Shown: positions 17,163 through 30,539, counted from the first letter of the stretch. The stretch: 64,000 nt of DNA from Corynebacterium sp. Marseille-P4321 (GCF_903645305.1 NZ_CAHJXO010000001.1:62001-126000), one strand, 5' to 3'. Made by a program: numbers and translations. The notes: a model not told the origin generated them from the sequence alone.

Positions 17163-17534
17163 TTGAGCACTATTGATGTAACCGAGGACACGTTTGAGCA
17201 GACCGTTGCCCAGGACGGGATTGTCTTCGTCGATGCGTGGGCGAGCTGGTGCGGCCCGTGCCGCCAGTTCGCGCCGGTGTACGAGGCCGCGAGCGAGAAG
17301 CACACGGACGTCACCTTTGCCAAGCTGGACACCGAAGAGAACCAGGGCGTCGCTACCGCGCTGGAGATCCAGGCGATTCCGACGCTGATGGCGTTCCGCG
17401 ACGGCATCCTCGTCTTCCGCAACGCGGGTGCGCTGCCGCCTGCCGCGCTGGAGGATCTCATCACCCAGGTGAAGGGCCTGGACATGGAAGAGGTCAAGCG
17501 CCAGATCGAAGCGCAGAACGCCAACGAAGGCTAG
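17163..17534 (+). CDS. thioredoxin
   Basis: This is a 123-residue thioredoxin fold with active site WCGPC (Cys30 and Cys33), the buried Asp24 in VDAWA and the cis-Pro in IPTL. It lacks a signal peptide, so it acts in the cytoplasm as a disulfide reductase. The start is a TTG at 17163, preceded by AAGGAG. The C-terminal extension (KGLDMEEVKRQIEAQ) is slightly longer than in E. coli thioredoxin. It stands alone with its own terminator; no thioredoxin reductase is adjacent. Confidence 0.9.
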   Translation: MSTIDVTEDTFEQTVAQDGIVFVDAWASWCGPCRQFAPVYEAASEKHTDVTFAKLDTEENQGVATALEIQAIPTLMAFRDGILVFRNAGALPPAALEDLITQVKGLDMEEVKRQIEAQNANEG

Positions 17535-17547
17535 TTAGACCCGCTCG

Positions 17548-17570
17548 AGCGCCCTCCGGGGCGCTTTTTT
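17548..17570 (+). terminator. terminator after thioredoxin gene
   Basis: AGCGCCC and GGGGCGCT pair around a TCC loop, followed by TTTTTT. This is a strong intrinsic terminator. Confidence 0.9.
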
Positions 17571-17633
17571 CATACACTTGGGGCAATTGCTTATCGACGA
17601 ATCCCCGAAGACCCCAAAGAAAGGACCTGACCC

Positions 17634-18602
17634 ATGGCGAATCCGTTCAGCAAGGGCTGGAACTACCTCATGCAGTCGTTCGACACCAAGATCGACCAAA
17701 ACGCAGACCCGAAGGTGCAGATCCAGCAGGCCATCGCCGCTGCGAAGGAGCAGCACCAGGCGATCTCCCAGCAGGCCGCGGCGATTATCGGCAACCGTAA
17801 CCAGCTGCAAATGAAGCTGGACCGCCTGATCAAGTCGCAGGAGGACCTGCAGACCAAGGCGCGCACCGCGCTGCAGGCCGCCGACAAGGCCGCCGCCGCG
17901 GGCGACGCTGAGAAGGCGCAGCAGTTCAACTCCACCGCCGAGGTCATCGCCACGCAGCTGGTCAGCGTGGAGCAGGAGCTCGAGCAGACGAAGCAGGCGT
18001 ACACCGCGGCCGAGCAGGCGGCGAGCGAGGCGCAGGCGAAGCAGCAGCAGTCCGAGGCGCGCCTGAAGGAGCAGATGGCGCAGGTCTCCCAGCTTGAGTC
18101 CCAGCTGAACCAGGCGAAGATGCAGGAGCAGACCGCGGCGACGATGGACTCCATGAACTCCATCGGCACCAACGACAACGCGCCCACGCTCGACGGCGTG
18201 CGCGACAAGATCGAGCGCCGCTACGCCAACGCCCTCGGCGCGCAGGAGCTCGCGGAGAACTCCATGGGTGACCGCATGGCGGAGATCGAGGCGGGCACGA
18301 CCGACATCGCGGCCGCGTCGCGCCTGGACCAGATCCGCGCGTCCATGAACGGCGGCAATGAGCTCGAGGCCGGCGCCGCTGGTGCGCTCGAGGCTGGTGA
18401 GGCAGGCGCTGAGGGCGCGGAGGGCGCGGAGGGCGCCGGCTCTGCATCTCAGGCTGAAGAAACCCCGTCCGCCGAAACCCCCACCTCTGGCACCGCCGCG
18501 AGCGTGGACGACATCCTGGCAGACGCCGCGGCCTACGTGGGCGACGATCCTGACGGCGACGATGCGGACGTCGAGGGTGCGGCAGGGGACGACGAGCGCT
18601 AG
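17634..18602 (+). CDS. PspA/IM30-family membrane-stress protein
   Basis: This is a 322-residue protein. The first 200 residues form an almost uninterrupted coiled coil (rich in Gln, Ala and Glu) starting ANPFSKGWNYLM, with the PspA-type IDQNADPKVQIQQAI motif. The last 110 residues are an acidic Ala/Gly/Glu-rich disordered tail, longer than in E. coli PspA. PspA/Vipp1 proteins form membrane-bound scaffolds that stabilise the cytoplasmic membrane under stress. A copy of the 11-bp repeat lies in its leader. No psp operon partners are adjacent. Confidence 0.9.
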   Translation: MANPFSKGWNYLMQSFDTKIDQNADPKVQIQQAIAAAKEQHQAISQQAAAIIGNRNQLQMKLDRLIKSQEDLQTKARTALQAADKAAAAGDAEKAQQFNSTAEVIATQLVSVEQELEQTKQAYTAAEQAASEAQAKQQQSEARLKEQMAQVSQLESQLNQAKMQEQTAATMDSMNSIGTNDNAPTLDGVRDKIERRYANALGAQELAENSMGDRMAEIEAGTTDIAAASRLDQIRASMNGGNELEAGAAGALEAGEAGAEGAEGAEGAGSASQAEETPSAETPTSGTAASVDDILADAAAYVGDDPDGDDADVEGAAGDDER

Positions 18603-18620
18603 TCGCACCCTAAAACAGTT

Positions 18621-18678
18621 CCGGCGGGCCCCCCGCAGCATCCATCCCTTTGGGGATGTGCTGCAGGTAGCCCGCCGG
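18621..18678. terminator. long inverted repeat between convergent genes
   Basis: CCGGCGGGC (18621-18629) pairs with GCCCGCCGG (18670-18678), and inside it GCAGCATCC pairs with GGATGTGCTGC with one bulge. It lies between the pspA-like and NYN genes, which face each other, so it can terminate both; T-runs are short. Confidence 0.6.
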
Positions 18679-18703
18679 TTTCGTGTGGGTGGGGAACCCG
18701 CGC

Positions 18704-20110
18704 CTAGGATTCGCGCTGAATGTTGATCAGCACCCCGCGGATCCCGGAGTGGAACCCGTCGCGCAGGTTCACGCGCTGCGTCTCGGTCAGCGTGTACTCG
18801 TGGAGTGTCTCGCACGCGAACTGCAGCAGCGGCCTATCGATCTCGGGCGGCAGCCCACCGCCCGAAAGCAAATGCGCGTTGTCGCGCTGCTCCATGGAAG
18901 CCGCGTTCTCAAACCACCACGTGGCGTACTGCTGGCCCACGTCGTACGGGGTTTGGAAGCCCGCGGAGGTCCACACCTCCTCCGGCAGCGGCACGTAGCG
19001 CGAGCGCAACTTGCGGCGCGGCGCCATCATTGACGGTTTCGGCGCGGGCTTGGGGCCCGGCTTTGGCGTGTCCTCGCTCGCCACCTGCTTGTTGCCGGGT
19101 TTGTTGGCTTGGTTGTTTGCCTCCACCTGCGCCTCGGATGGCTCGTCGAGCTCCGGCGACTCGGGGCGGTGCGTGCGCTGGTCCGAGGGGTGGGCTCCCA
19201 CGATGTCGGAGGGTTTCGGCGCGGGTTTCGGGCCGGGTTTCGGTGCGGCAGGTGCGGTGTCTGCCGCGTCTGCCGCGTCTGTCACCGGGGCGCTCGGCGC
19301 TGCCGGGGTGGCCGGAGCGGGCCCCGGCACTGGGGCAACCGGGGCAAGAGGCTCCTGCGTAGACCCCGCCGAAGGCTTCTTCGCGCTTTCCGGTGTGGCT
19401 TCCCCCGCAAGTTCCCCAGCCTGCGTGTCCTGCTCCGCTGCCTCCTCGGACTCCGGGCGCAGCGGGTCGGGCCCAAGCCCGGGCACTGGTGCGGGGCCGG
19501 CATCCTCGCCGATCGGGGCAGCGTCGTTAAGCGGGCGCTCCCTGATGGTTGGCGGCAGCGGGCCTTCGAGCACCTGCAGCTGCATGGCGTCGGCGAAGTC
19601 CTCGCGCGGGTCGAGGATGGTGGTGGAGTCGCACGAGTGTCGCAGCGCCGAGGACATGGAGTCCCAGCCGAAGCCGTAGAGGTGCATTCGTGCGCCGTGG
19701 GCGGTGACTTCCTCCACGCCGGGGATCATGTCCGCGTCGCCGGAGACCAGCACGAAGTCGCTGAACTTCTCGTTCATCGCGTTGACCACTAGGTCGGCGA
19801 CGAGCCGTGTGTCCACCCCCTTCTGCGTGCGACGTTCCCCCCATTCGATGAGTTGGCCTGTACGCAGCTGCACGCCGTCGCAGGTGCGCAGGGCGCGCTG
19901 GTAGCGGTGTGGGCCGGAGTCCGGGATGCCGTCGTACCAGAACTGCCGGTGGATGGGTTGATGGAGTTGGTTGGTGATCATCTTGCCGAGGGTCGCCACA
20001 ACCTCCGGCAAATCAATTTCTAACTGTGCGCGGGCGCCGATTTCCCACGAGTTGTAAAAGCTCGCGAGCAGGTATGACGTGTCGACGAACACAAGTGTGC
20101 GTTCAAGCAT
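18704..20110 (-). CDS. NYN-domain (PIN-like) ribonuclease family protein
   Basis: This is a 468-residue protein. Residues 1-185 are an NYN/LabA nuclease fold: VFVDTSYLLAS at the start with the first acidic residue, then KGVDTRLVADLVVNAM and VLVSGDADMIPGV with the conserved Asp pair. Residues 190-370 are low-complexity Pro/Ala/Gln/Lys with repeated PKPGPKPAPKPS units, and about 95 residues at the end form a separate conserved-looking domain of unknown type. NYN proteins cut or process RNA; the substrate is unknown. AGGAG before the ATG supports the start. It diverges from the GntR gene. Confidence 0.8.
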   Translation of the reverse strand: MLERTLVFVDTSYLLASFYNSWEIGARAQLEIDLPEVVATLGKMITNQLHQPIHRQFWYDGIPDSGPHRYQRALRTCDGVQLRTGQLIEWGERRTQKGVDTRLVADLVVNAMNEKFSDFVLVSGDADMIPGVEEVTAHGARMHLYGFGWDSMSSALRHSCDSTTILDPREDFADAMQLQVLEGPLPPTIRERPLNDAAPIGEDAGPAPVPGLGPDPLRPESEEAAEQDTQAGELAGEATPESAKKPSAGSTQEPLAPVAPVPGPAPATPAAPSAPVTDAADAADTAPAAPKPGPKPAPKPSDIVGAHPSDQRTHRPESPELDEPSEAQVEANNQANKPGNKQVASEDTPKPGPKPAPKPSMMAPRRKLRSRYVPLPEEVWTSAGFQTPYDVGQQYATWWFENAASMEQRDNAHLLSGGGLPPEIDRPLLQFACETLHEYTLTETQRVNLRDGFHSGIRGVLINIQRES

Positions 20111-20260
20111 GGCTCCTAAATTCCGTTTTCTTTATGTTCCTAATTTGAGTTTTCCGGCCCCTATAGGGAGCTAGATACGCCCATTTTGCCGAAATTTGGC
20201 CGATTGCACCACGTTCCGAGCGCAACCGCCTTGCCAGCTCTCCTGGAACCGTGTTAGCTA

Positions 20261-20282
20261 GTTAGTTACTCGAGTAACTAAC
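20261..20282. promoter_or_regulatory. perfect 22-bp palindrome, operator of the GntR-ABC operon
   Basis: Arms GTTAGTTACTC and GAGTAACTAAC join without spacer. It lies 31 bp before the GTG of the GntR-type regulator in the gap to the divergent NYN gene, the position of an autoregulatory operator for YtrA-type regulators. Confidence 0.7.
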
Positions 20283-20312
20283 CGTCCGTAACTTTGGAGA
20301 GAGGGGGTCGCA

Positions 20313-20687
20313 GTGAACCCAGACGCCGAGCCGTTGTTCGTGCAGATCGCCCGCTTCGTAGAGGACTTGATCGTCGACGGCTCGCTGAAACCCGGCGACC
20401 AGGCGCCGTCCCAAAACACGCTCGCCGAGTTCCACGAGATCAATCCCGCCACGGCGCGCAAGGGGCTGAGCCTGCTTGTCAGCGCCGGCGTGCTGGAAAA
20501 ACGCCGAGGCCTCGGCATGTTCGTCACCGCTGATGCCCGCGAGCGCATCCTCGCGCAACGTCGAGAAGCTTTTGCGGGCCAGTTCATCGCCCCGCTTATC
20601 GACGAAGCCCTCCACCTCGGCCACACCCGCTCCGAACTCCACGACCTCATCGACCGCGTCGCAGAAAGCAGAGGCATGTACCAATGA
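20313..20687 (+). CDS. GntR-family regulator, YtrA subfamily
   Basis: This is a 124-residue protein with the winged-helix of GntR regulators (PLFVQIARFVEDLI, then LAEFHEINPATARKGLSLL as recognition region) and only a short C-terminal helix region instead of an effector domain, which defines the YtrA group. Such regulators repress ABC transporter operons that respond to membrane-active compounds. The start is GTG, with GAGAGAGGGGG upstream. The next gene, an ABC ATPase, overlaps its stop by 4 bp. The 22-bp palindrome upstream is the likely binding site. Confidence 0.9.
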   Translation: MNPDAEPLFVQIARFVEDLIVDGSLKPGDQAPSQNTLAEFHEINPATARKGLSLLVSAGVLEKRRGLGMFVTADARERILAQRREAFAGQFIAPLIDEALHLGHTRSELHDLIDRVAESRGMYQ

Positions 20688-21454
20688 CCGCCCCAGTGAC
20701 CATCTCAACTCGCGGCCTCACCCGCTCTTTCAAGAAGAAGCACGTTCTCACCGGCGTCGATCTCGACCTCGGGCCCGGCATCCACGGTCTGCTCGGCCGC
20801 AACGGCGTGGGCAAATCCACACTGCTGCGCATCATTGGCGGGCAGCTCAAGCCAACCTCGGGCACCGTCGAGGTGTTTGGCGAGCGCCCCTTCGACAATG
20901 GCAGCGTCATGGACCGCACATGCCTCACCGGCGTCGACACCGCGTACCCGGGCACGTGGTCCGGCGCGGACGTGATCAAAGGTGCCCGCCTGCGCTACCG
21001 CACGTGGGACCAGCAGCTTGCGGATGCCCTGACCGCCGAATTCGCCATGGATCAGGCATTGGAAACCCGCTACGGCAAGCTTTCCCGCGGCCAGCGCGCC
21101 ATGATCTCCATCGTTATCGGCCTGTCCGCCGGTACGGGGCTTTTGCTTCTCGACGAGCCCTACGTCGGCCTCGACACCCACAACACTGACGTGTTCTACC
21201 GCCACCTGCTCGCACAGGCTGGCACGGGCCGCACCATCGTCATGGCCACCCACCACATCGAGGATGCGGCGAAGGTGCTGGATTCGGCGGTGGTGCTGGG
21301 CCGTGAGGGGACCGTCGTTAAGCAGTGTGTCCCTGAGGACGCCGACGCTTTCGCAGTGGCCGGCGGCGAGCTTTTGCCTATCGACGACGCTCCGCGCCAC
21401 GCCCGCCCAGCCCACTTCGACGACCTCATTGCGCACTACCTGGAGGTGTACTGA
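20684..21454 (+). CDS. ABC transporter ATP-binding protein
   Basis: This is a 256-residue ABC ATPase with Walker A GRNGVGKST, an ABC signature degenerated to LSRGQRAM, Walker B LLLLDEPYVGLD and the H-loop MATHH. It lies in an operon with the YtrA-type regulator before it and the permease after it, with overlapping start and stop codons on both sides. With the downstream membrane protein it probably forms an exporter for an antimicrobial or membrane-damaging compound; the substrate is unknown. Confidence 0.9.
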   Translation: MTAPVTISTRGLTRSFKKKHVLTGVDLDLGPGIHGLLGRNGVGKSTLLRIIGGQLKPTSGTVEVFGERPFDNGSVMDRTCLTGVDTAYPGTWSGADVIKGARLRYRTWDQQLADALTAEFAMDQALETRYGKLSRGQRAMISIVIGLSAGTGLLLLDEPYVGLDTHNTDVFYRHLLAQAGTGRTIVMATHHIEDAAKVLDSAVVLGREGTVVKQCVPEDADAFAVAGGELLPIDDAPRHARPAHFDDLIAHYLEVY

Positions 21455-22452
21455 TGAACACGACCCTGCTCGGATTCTTCCGCCACCAGTTCGTCGCGTC
21501 CTCGCTTTTTAGGTTGCTGTGGATGGTGCCGCTGGCGGTGATGTTCGGCCTCGGCGCAGCGATTACGAATCACCAGCTTACTGCGGTGATGAGGCCTGCA
21601 ATTGTGACCCTCTTTGTGATCGGCGCGCTCTCGATGGAAGAGACGGCCTACGCGGCCTACGGCATGCCGCGGGATCGGCGGCTACGACTTGCCGCGATGG
21701 CAGTGGTGCCGGCGGTGGTGGTTGGCGTGGCCGTCGCGTTGCTGCTGCGGCCTGATTGGATTGGAGTTGTGGGCGCCTTGGGAGCCGTGGCGATGGGCCT
21801 GATCATGGGGCAGCGCTACGTCACCGGCGAGGTGCCCGAGGCGAGTGAGCGTGTGCGGTCGCGCGTAGGCTCGCGAGGCTTCCTTTTGGAGCTGGTGTGG
21901 AAACCACAGCTGCTCTGGGCTTTGGGCATCGCGGCGGCGCATTGCGTGACGCTTTATCTGGCCAGCCTCATTGGTTCCGAGTCGCTCAGAGTGTGGATTG
22001 GGGCTTTGCCGTTGTTGGTTTGGTACGGCGTGTATTGCATGCACGGCACGGGGATCGCCGGCCCGGACGTGGGCGCGAGCTACGGGGTGCCGCGTCGGCG
22101 CTGGCTCGGAGTATCGCTCGCTGCATCGGTCGTCTCGGTGCTGTTCTATGCGGTCGTAGTTGGTGTTTTCTCGGCTTTGAGCTGGGCCGCGGTGGTGGCC
22201 GGGGCGGCGGGTGCGTTCGCAAGCTCGGTGGTGGGGTCGGCCATGAAAACGCGTCGCAGCGAAATGGGGCTGTTGCCGGCGATGTTCCTGGCCATTCCCA
22301 TTTCGCGTGCGGCGGAAGCGGAAAGCTTCGCGGACGGTGACGTCGTGTACTGCCTGATCGTATCGGGACTGCTGTTGCTGGTCGGTGCAGTGCTGCAGGT
22401 GGCGTATTTGGGTGGCTGCATGAACCCAAAACGAGCAATTAAAGGGACATAA
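21454..22452 (+). CDS. ABC transporter membrane subunit
   Basis: This is a 332-residue protein with about eight or nine hydrophobic segments and no ATPase motifs, starting on the last base of the ATPase gene stop (TGATG). It has no close resemblance that I can name beyond ABC-2-like permeases that follow YtrA-type regulators. The last segment (about 300-325) is followed by a basic tail. It ends 28 bp before the rRNA promoter region, without a clear terminator, so transcription might run into the rRNA leader. Confidence 0.75.
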   Translation: MNTTLLGFFRHQFVASSLFRLLWMVPLAVMFGLGAAITNHQLTAVMRPAIVTLFVIGALSMEETAYAAYGMPRDRRLRLAAMAVVPAVVVGVAVALLLRPDWIGVVGALGAVAMGLIMGQRYVTGEVPEASERVRSRVGSRGFLLELVWKPQLLWALGIAAAHCVTLYLASLIGSESLRVWIGALPLLVWYGVYCMHGTGIAGPDVGASYGVPRRRWLGVSLAASVVSVLFYAVVVGVFSALSWAAVVAGAAGAFASSVVGSAMKTRRSEMGLLPAMFLAIPISRAAEAESFADGDVVYCLIVSGLLLLVGAVLQVAYLGGCMNPKRAIKGT

Positions 22453-22479
22453 AAACCCAAGTTGTGCTGGGGGTTTGTG

Positions 22480-22508
22480 TTGTGTGTGGGGTGTGTGTAA
22501 CTTATATC
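22480..22508 (+). promoter_or_regulatory. candidate rRNA operon promoter
   Basis: TTGTGT (22480-22485) and TATATC (22503-22508) are 17 bp apart in a GT-rich stretch. They lie about 500 bp before the 16S gene. A second promoter between here and 22610 is possible. Confidence 0.4.
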
Positions 22509-23005
22509 GAGTCAGCGAGACCGACAACGCCCCGCTAGAGAGCAAGGTTTTTGCTTCTGGTTTGTGTGGCGGGCAGGAAAACAATCGTTGACGGAAATAA
22601 AATCCTTCAGCTTCTTTCGGCTAGCCCTTGTTTGTGGGGTTGGTTGTGGTGTGCTGGTGTTGTTTGAGAACTCGATAGTGTGCCAATGTATATTTTTTGT
22701 TTGTGGGTTGGTTGCGTGTGCGCTGTGCTGCATCGTTTTGGTGTGGTTGGTGTGTGCCGGTTGCAGTTGTTGTGAACCTTTGATGGCAATGATTGTTTCT
22801 GGTGGATCGTGAACTGATTCATGTTTGTGGTGCTTGTGGTTTTTCCTCGTCGGATGCGCAGGTGCCATGTGTTGTGATTTTTTGCAGCAGTAATTTGAGG
22901 ATTGCCAGTCCGGCACCTTTTTGCTCTTGGAACTGTTTTTGGTTTTGGGTGTGGGGTGTTGGTTGGTTTGTTTTTTGCCAGTTTGGTTGGGCTTTTCACG
23001 GCCTT
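22509..23005 (+). other. rRNA leader with boxA-like antitermination element
   Basis: This GT-rich transcribed leader contains no gene. TGTTTGAGAACTCGATAGTG at 22661-22680 matches the boxA-type antitermination element known in mycobacterial and corynebacterial rRNA leaders. A related TGTGTGAGAACTGTAGAGTG recurs in the 16S-23S spacer at 24830-24849. Confidence 0.6.
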
Positions 23006-28003
<4,998 letters not shown>

Positions 28004-28191
28004 AACACCAACAAAGCAAGTGTTGCAAAACACCAACAACAAAAACACGCAAAACAATGTAGAAAGAACCAGTCGTGTTCGCGTCCACTGTGCAGTATCT
28101 GACACAACACACCCACCCCAACCCCGGGTGGCCACAAACATAAATGAACAGTTACGCCCAACGCGTGGCACACTCATTGCCCCAATAAGTG

Positions 28192-28311
28192 TGTCGGTGG
28201 TTGATGGCGGCGGGGAAACGCCCGGTCCCATTCCGAACCCGGAAGCTAAGCCCGCCCGCGCCGATGGTACTGCTCCCGGGAGGGAGTGGGAGAGTAGGTT
28301 ACCGCCGACCC
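28192..28311 (+). rRNA. rrf: 5S ribosomal RNA
   Basis: This is about 118 nt from GTCGGTGG to ACCGCCGACC; the two ends pair (GTCGGTGG with CCGCCGAC), and CCGAACCCGGAAGCTAAGCC is the typical loop. The ends are approximate. It follows the 23S gene by about 190 bp; the spacer carries the 3' strand of the 23S processing stem. Confidence 0.95.
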
Positions 28312-28329
28312 AACAACTTCAGAATAGAA

Positions 28330-28377
28330 AGCACCCGCGCCACTTCCCACACAGGGACCACGGCGCGGGTGCTTTTT
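28330..28377. terminator. rRNA operon terminator (bidirectional)
   Basis: AGCACCCGCGCC (28330-28341) pairs with GGCGCGGGTGCT (28362-28373), followed by TTTTT. It also faces the 3' end of the convergent pseudouridine synthase gene. Confidence 0.9.
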
Positions 28378-28401
28378 CGCGTCCGCCCAGCGTCAAAAAC
28401 G

Positions 28402-29361
28402 TCAAAGAGCGAAGGAACGCTGCTCGCCAGACAACGGGTCCGCAAAGCCGAGATGCACGCACCGTAAACGCATCGGCGCATCAAAGTCTTCAGTTTCCGC
28501 CGGCAAAGGCGTCGGGTAAATGCGGTCACCGAGAATGGGCGCCGCCTCCAACATCATCTGCACCCGGAGTTGGTGTGTTCGTCCGGTGATAGGCCGAAGT
28601 GTGTACCGCGCGAGGGGCTCGGTGGTGTGGTGGAGGCGTTGGAGGTGCGTGAGCTCGTCGTGAAGCAATTGCTCGACCTTGAGCAGTTCCGTAAACGAGT
28701 TTGGCTCCGCGTGCTCGTCCCATGTCGTCGCGACCTCGCCCGGCACCTTTGCCAAGTGGTGCGCCCACGTCGCGGGCGCCTGCATTGGGCGCAGCGGCGC
28801 GATCGCCTCGTACTTCTTAGACACCTCACGCCGCGCAAACAGCTCCTGATAGGGGCCGCGTAACTCGCGTCGCTTGGTAAGAAGTAGAAGCCCGGAGGTC
28901 GCGCGGTCGAGGCGATGCGCTGGTGTGAGCTCCTCGTTGCCGGTCGCGCGTCGAAGCCGTACCGTCGCGGTTTCGGTAATGTGCGCGGCGCGGGGCATGG
29001 TGGCAAGAAACGCAGGCTTATCGACGACCATGATGCCCTCGTCCTCATACACCACCTCAATCTGGTGTGGCACTTTGCGCTCGGGGGCGGGGCGCCGGTA
29101 GAAGAAGACGTCAGTGCCGGGAGGTACCACGTCGTCGGGTGCGAAAAGCGTGCCATCGCGGGCAACCACCTCGCCGGCAGCAAACCGGGCAGCGACCGCG
29201 TCGGGGGTATCTTCCGGGTGGCGGTGGCGCTGCGTGGCCACGAGGTGCGCGACGAACTCGAAAGCGGTGAGTTCTGCATCCTCCGGGACGCGGGCGCGCG
29301 TGGCACCAAGCCCGTTACGCGGGGGCAGTGGTGTGACTGGTGTGGTCTTTTTCCTGGCCAT
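28402..29361 (-). CDS. RluA-family pseudouridine synthase
   Basis: This is a 319-residue protein with the RluA catalytic block AHRLDRATSGLLLL (catalytic Asp in HRLD), the VVDKPAFLATMP lead-in strand and the RPITGRTHQLRV motif. The N-terminal 90 residues resemble an S4-like RNA-binding part. It isomerises uridine to pseudouridine in rRNA or tRNA; the target is not readable. I chose the ATG at 29361: TAATCT lies 8 bp upstream on the minus strand (leaderless) and overlaps the opposite -10 of the next gene. It lies next to the rRNA operon, convergent to it. Confidence 0.9.
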   Translation of the reverse strand: MARKKTTPVTPLPPRNGLGATRARVPEDAELTAFEFVAHLVATQRHRHPEDTPDAVAARFAAGEVVARDGTLFAPDDVVPPGTDVFFYRRPAPERKVPHQIEVVYEDEGIMVVDKPAFLATMPRAAHITETATVRLRRATGNEELTPAHRLDRATSGLLLLTKRRELRGPYQELFARREVSKKYEAIAPLRPMQAPATWAHHLAKVPGEVATTWDEHAEPNSFTELLKVEQLLHDELTHLQRLHHTTEPLARYTLRPITGRTHQLRVQMMLEAAPILGDRIYPTPLPAETEDFDAPMRLRCVHLGFADPLSGEQRSFAL

Positions 29362-29368
29362 TGTGTAG

Positions 29369-29375
29369 TAGATTA
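29369..29375. promoter_or_regulatory. bidirectional -10 element shared by divergent leaderless genes
   Basis: TAGATTA reads as -10 TAGATT on the plus strand (7 bp before ATG 29382) and as TAATCT on the minus strand (8 bp before ATG at 29361). The two genes share one 7-bp core. Confidence 0.55.
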
Positions 29376-29381
29376 TCCGCC

Positions 29382-29528
29382 ATGGATCTTGCAGCACTTA
29401 TTGAGCCGATTCTTGCGTTCTTCTCCCAGGGCATTGGCAAAGCTATCGCGGACGCGTTGACCTTCCTCTACCACCTTCTCTTCCCGGCGAACGCGCCGGC
29501 GGCCACTCCGGTGCCCCTGCCGAACTAA
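29382..29528 (+). CDS. 48-residue hydrophobic/amphipathic peptide, possibly porin-like
   Basis: This is a 48-residue peptide: residues 1-36 are hydrophobic with regularly spaced polar residues (LIEPILAFFSQGIGK pattern), followed by a Pro/Ala tail. It has no signal peptide. Size, lack of signal and helix pattern recall the small channel-forming cell-wall proteins (PorA, PorH) of corynebacteria, but the sequence is not one I can match. A leaderless promoter (TAGATT, 7 bp spacing) and high-GC codons support that it is real. Function is uncertain. Confidence 0.6.
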   Translation: MDLAALIEPILAFFSQGIGKAIADALTFLYHLLFPANAPAATPVPLPN

Positions 29529-29578
29529 GCGCAGTATGCTGTGGGTATAACCAGTTCGTGGACGGAAAGGACTGAAAA

Positions 29579-30472
29579 ATGACCCGCGAAGACATCGTTG
29601 TGGTGGCCGTTGACGGTAGCCCGGCGTCCGATGTAGCTGTGCGATGGGCGGCCAACACAGCCCGCAAGCGCGACATCCCGCTGCGGCTCGCCGCAAGCTA
29701 CACCATGCCCCAGTTCCTCTACGCAGAGGGGATGGTGCCGCCGCAGGAGATTTACGACGATCTGCAGCGCGAGACGATGAAAACCATCGACGCCGCCCGC
29801 GAGATCGCGCTCGGTGTGGCGCCGGATCTGCGCATCGGTCACGCGGTGGCAGAGGGCTCGCCGATTGACATGCTGCTCGAGATGTCGCGCGACTGCACGA
29901 TGATCGTCATGGGCTCGCGTGGTCTCGGCGGGTTGTCAGGCATGGTGCTCGGCTCCGTGTCCGGCGCGGTGGTCTCCCACGCACACTGCCCGGTCGTGGT
30001 GGTGCGCGAGGACAACGAGATCAACGAGGGCAACAAGTACGGCCCCGTGGTGGTCGGCGTGGACGGTTCTGACGTTTCCCGCCGCGCGACCGAGGTGGCG
30101 TTCGAAGAGGCCGACGCGCGCGGTGCTCAGCTGCACGCGGTGCACACCTGGGTGGACACCCAGATCCAAGGCCCGGGTGCCGGCTACACGGTGGCGGACG
30201 ATTACTGGCAGGCCGTGCAGCAGGAAAAGTCCGAGCTTCTGGGCAACTACCTCGGCGAGCTCTCGGAGCGGTTCCCCAACGTGGAAGTGAAAAAGACGAT
30301 CACCCGCGACCGCCCGGTGCGCGCGCTGACCGCGGCCGCGGAGGACGCGCAGCTTCTGGTCACCGGCTCGCACGGCCGTGGCGGGTTCAAGGGCATGCTG
30401 CTCGGCTCCACGTCGCGCGCGCTGCTGCAGTCAGCGCCGTGCCCAATCATGGTGGTGCGCCCGCAGGACTAA
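29579..30472 (+). CDS. universal stress protein with two USP domains
   Basis: This is a 297-residue cytoplasmic protein made of two tandem USP domains (about residues 1-145 and 150-297). Each starts with a VVxVDGS strand and ends with the ATP-binding pattern GSRGLGG...GSVS and GSHGRGG...GSTS. Double-domain USPs are common in actinobacteria and bind ATP under dormancy, hypoxia or stationary stress. GGAAAGGA precedes the ATG. The 176-bp gap after it holds an inverted repeat and the promoter of the next gene. Confidence 0.9.
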   Translation: MTREDIVVVAVDGSPASDVAVRWAANTARKRDIPLRLAASYTMPQFLYAEGMVPPQEIYDDLQRETMKTIDAAREIALGVAPDLRIGHAVAEGSPIDMLLEMSRDCTMIVMGSRGLGGLSGMVLGSVSGAVVSHAHCPVVVVREDNEINEGNKYGPVVVGVDGSDVSRRATEVAFEEADARGAQLHAVHTWVDTQIQGPGAGYTVADDYWQAVQQEKSELLGNYLGELSERFPNVEVKKTITRDRPVRALTAAAEDAQLLVTGSHGRGGFKGMLLGSTSRALLQSAPCPIMVVRPQD

Positions 30473-30521
30473 AGCCGGTACCAGGCGCGGGTGCGCTGCC
30501 AGGTAATGGTGGCGCAATTGT

Positions 30522-30539
30522 TACGCAAATGCATGCGTA
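30522..30539. promoter_or_regulatory. inverted repeat in the promoter region of the stress membrane protein
   Basis: TACGCA and TGCGTA flank a 6-bp spacer, 110 bp before the start of the downstream gene. It could be an operator; the regulator is unknown. Confidence 0.3.

Noticed and set aside
20111..20260. Extra small gene in the gap between the NYN and GntR genes
   Set aside because: No frame with a start, ribosome-binding site and typical codon use was seen; the gap holds promoters and the palindrome.
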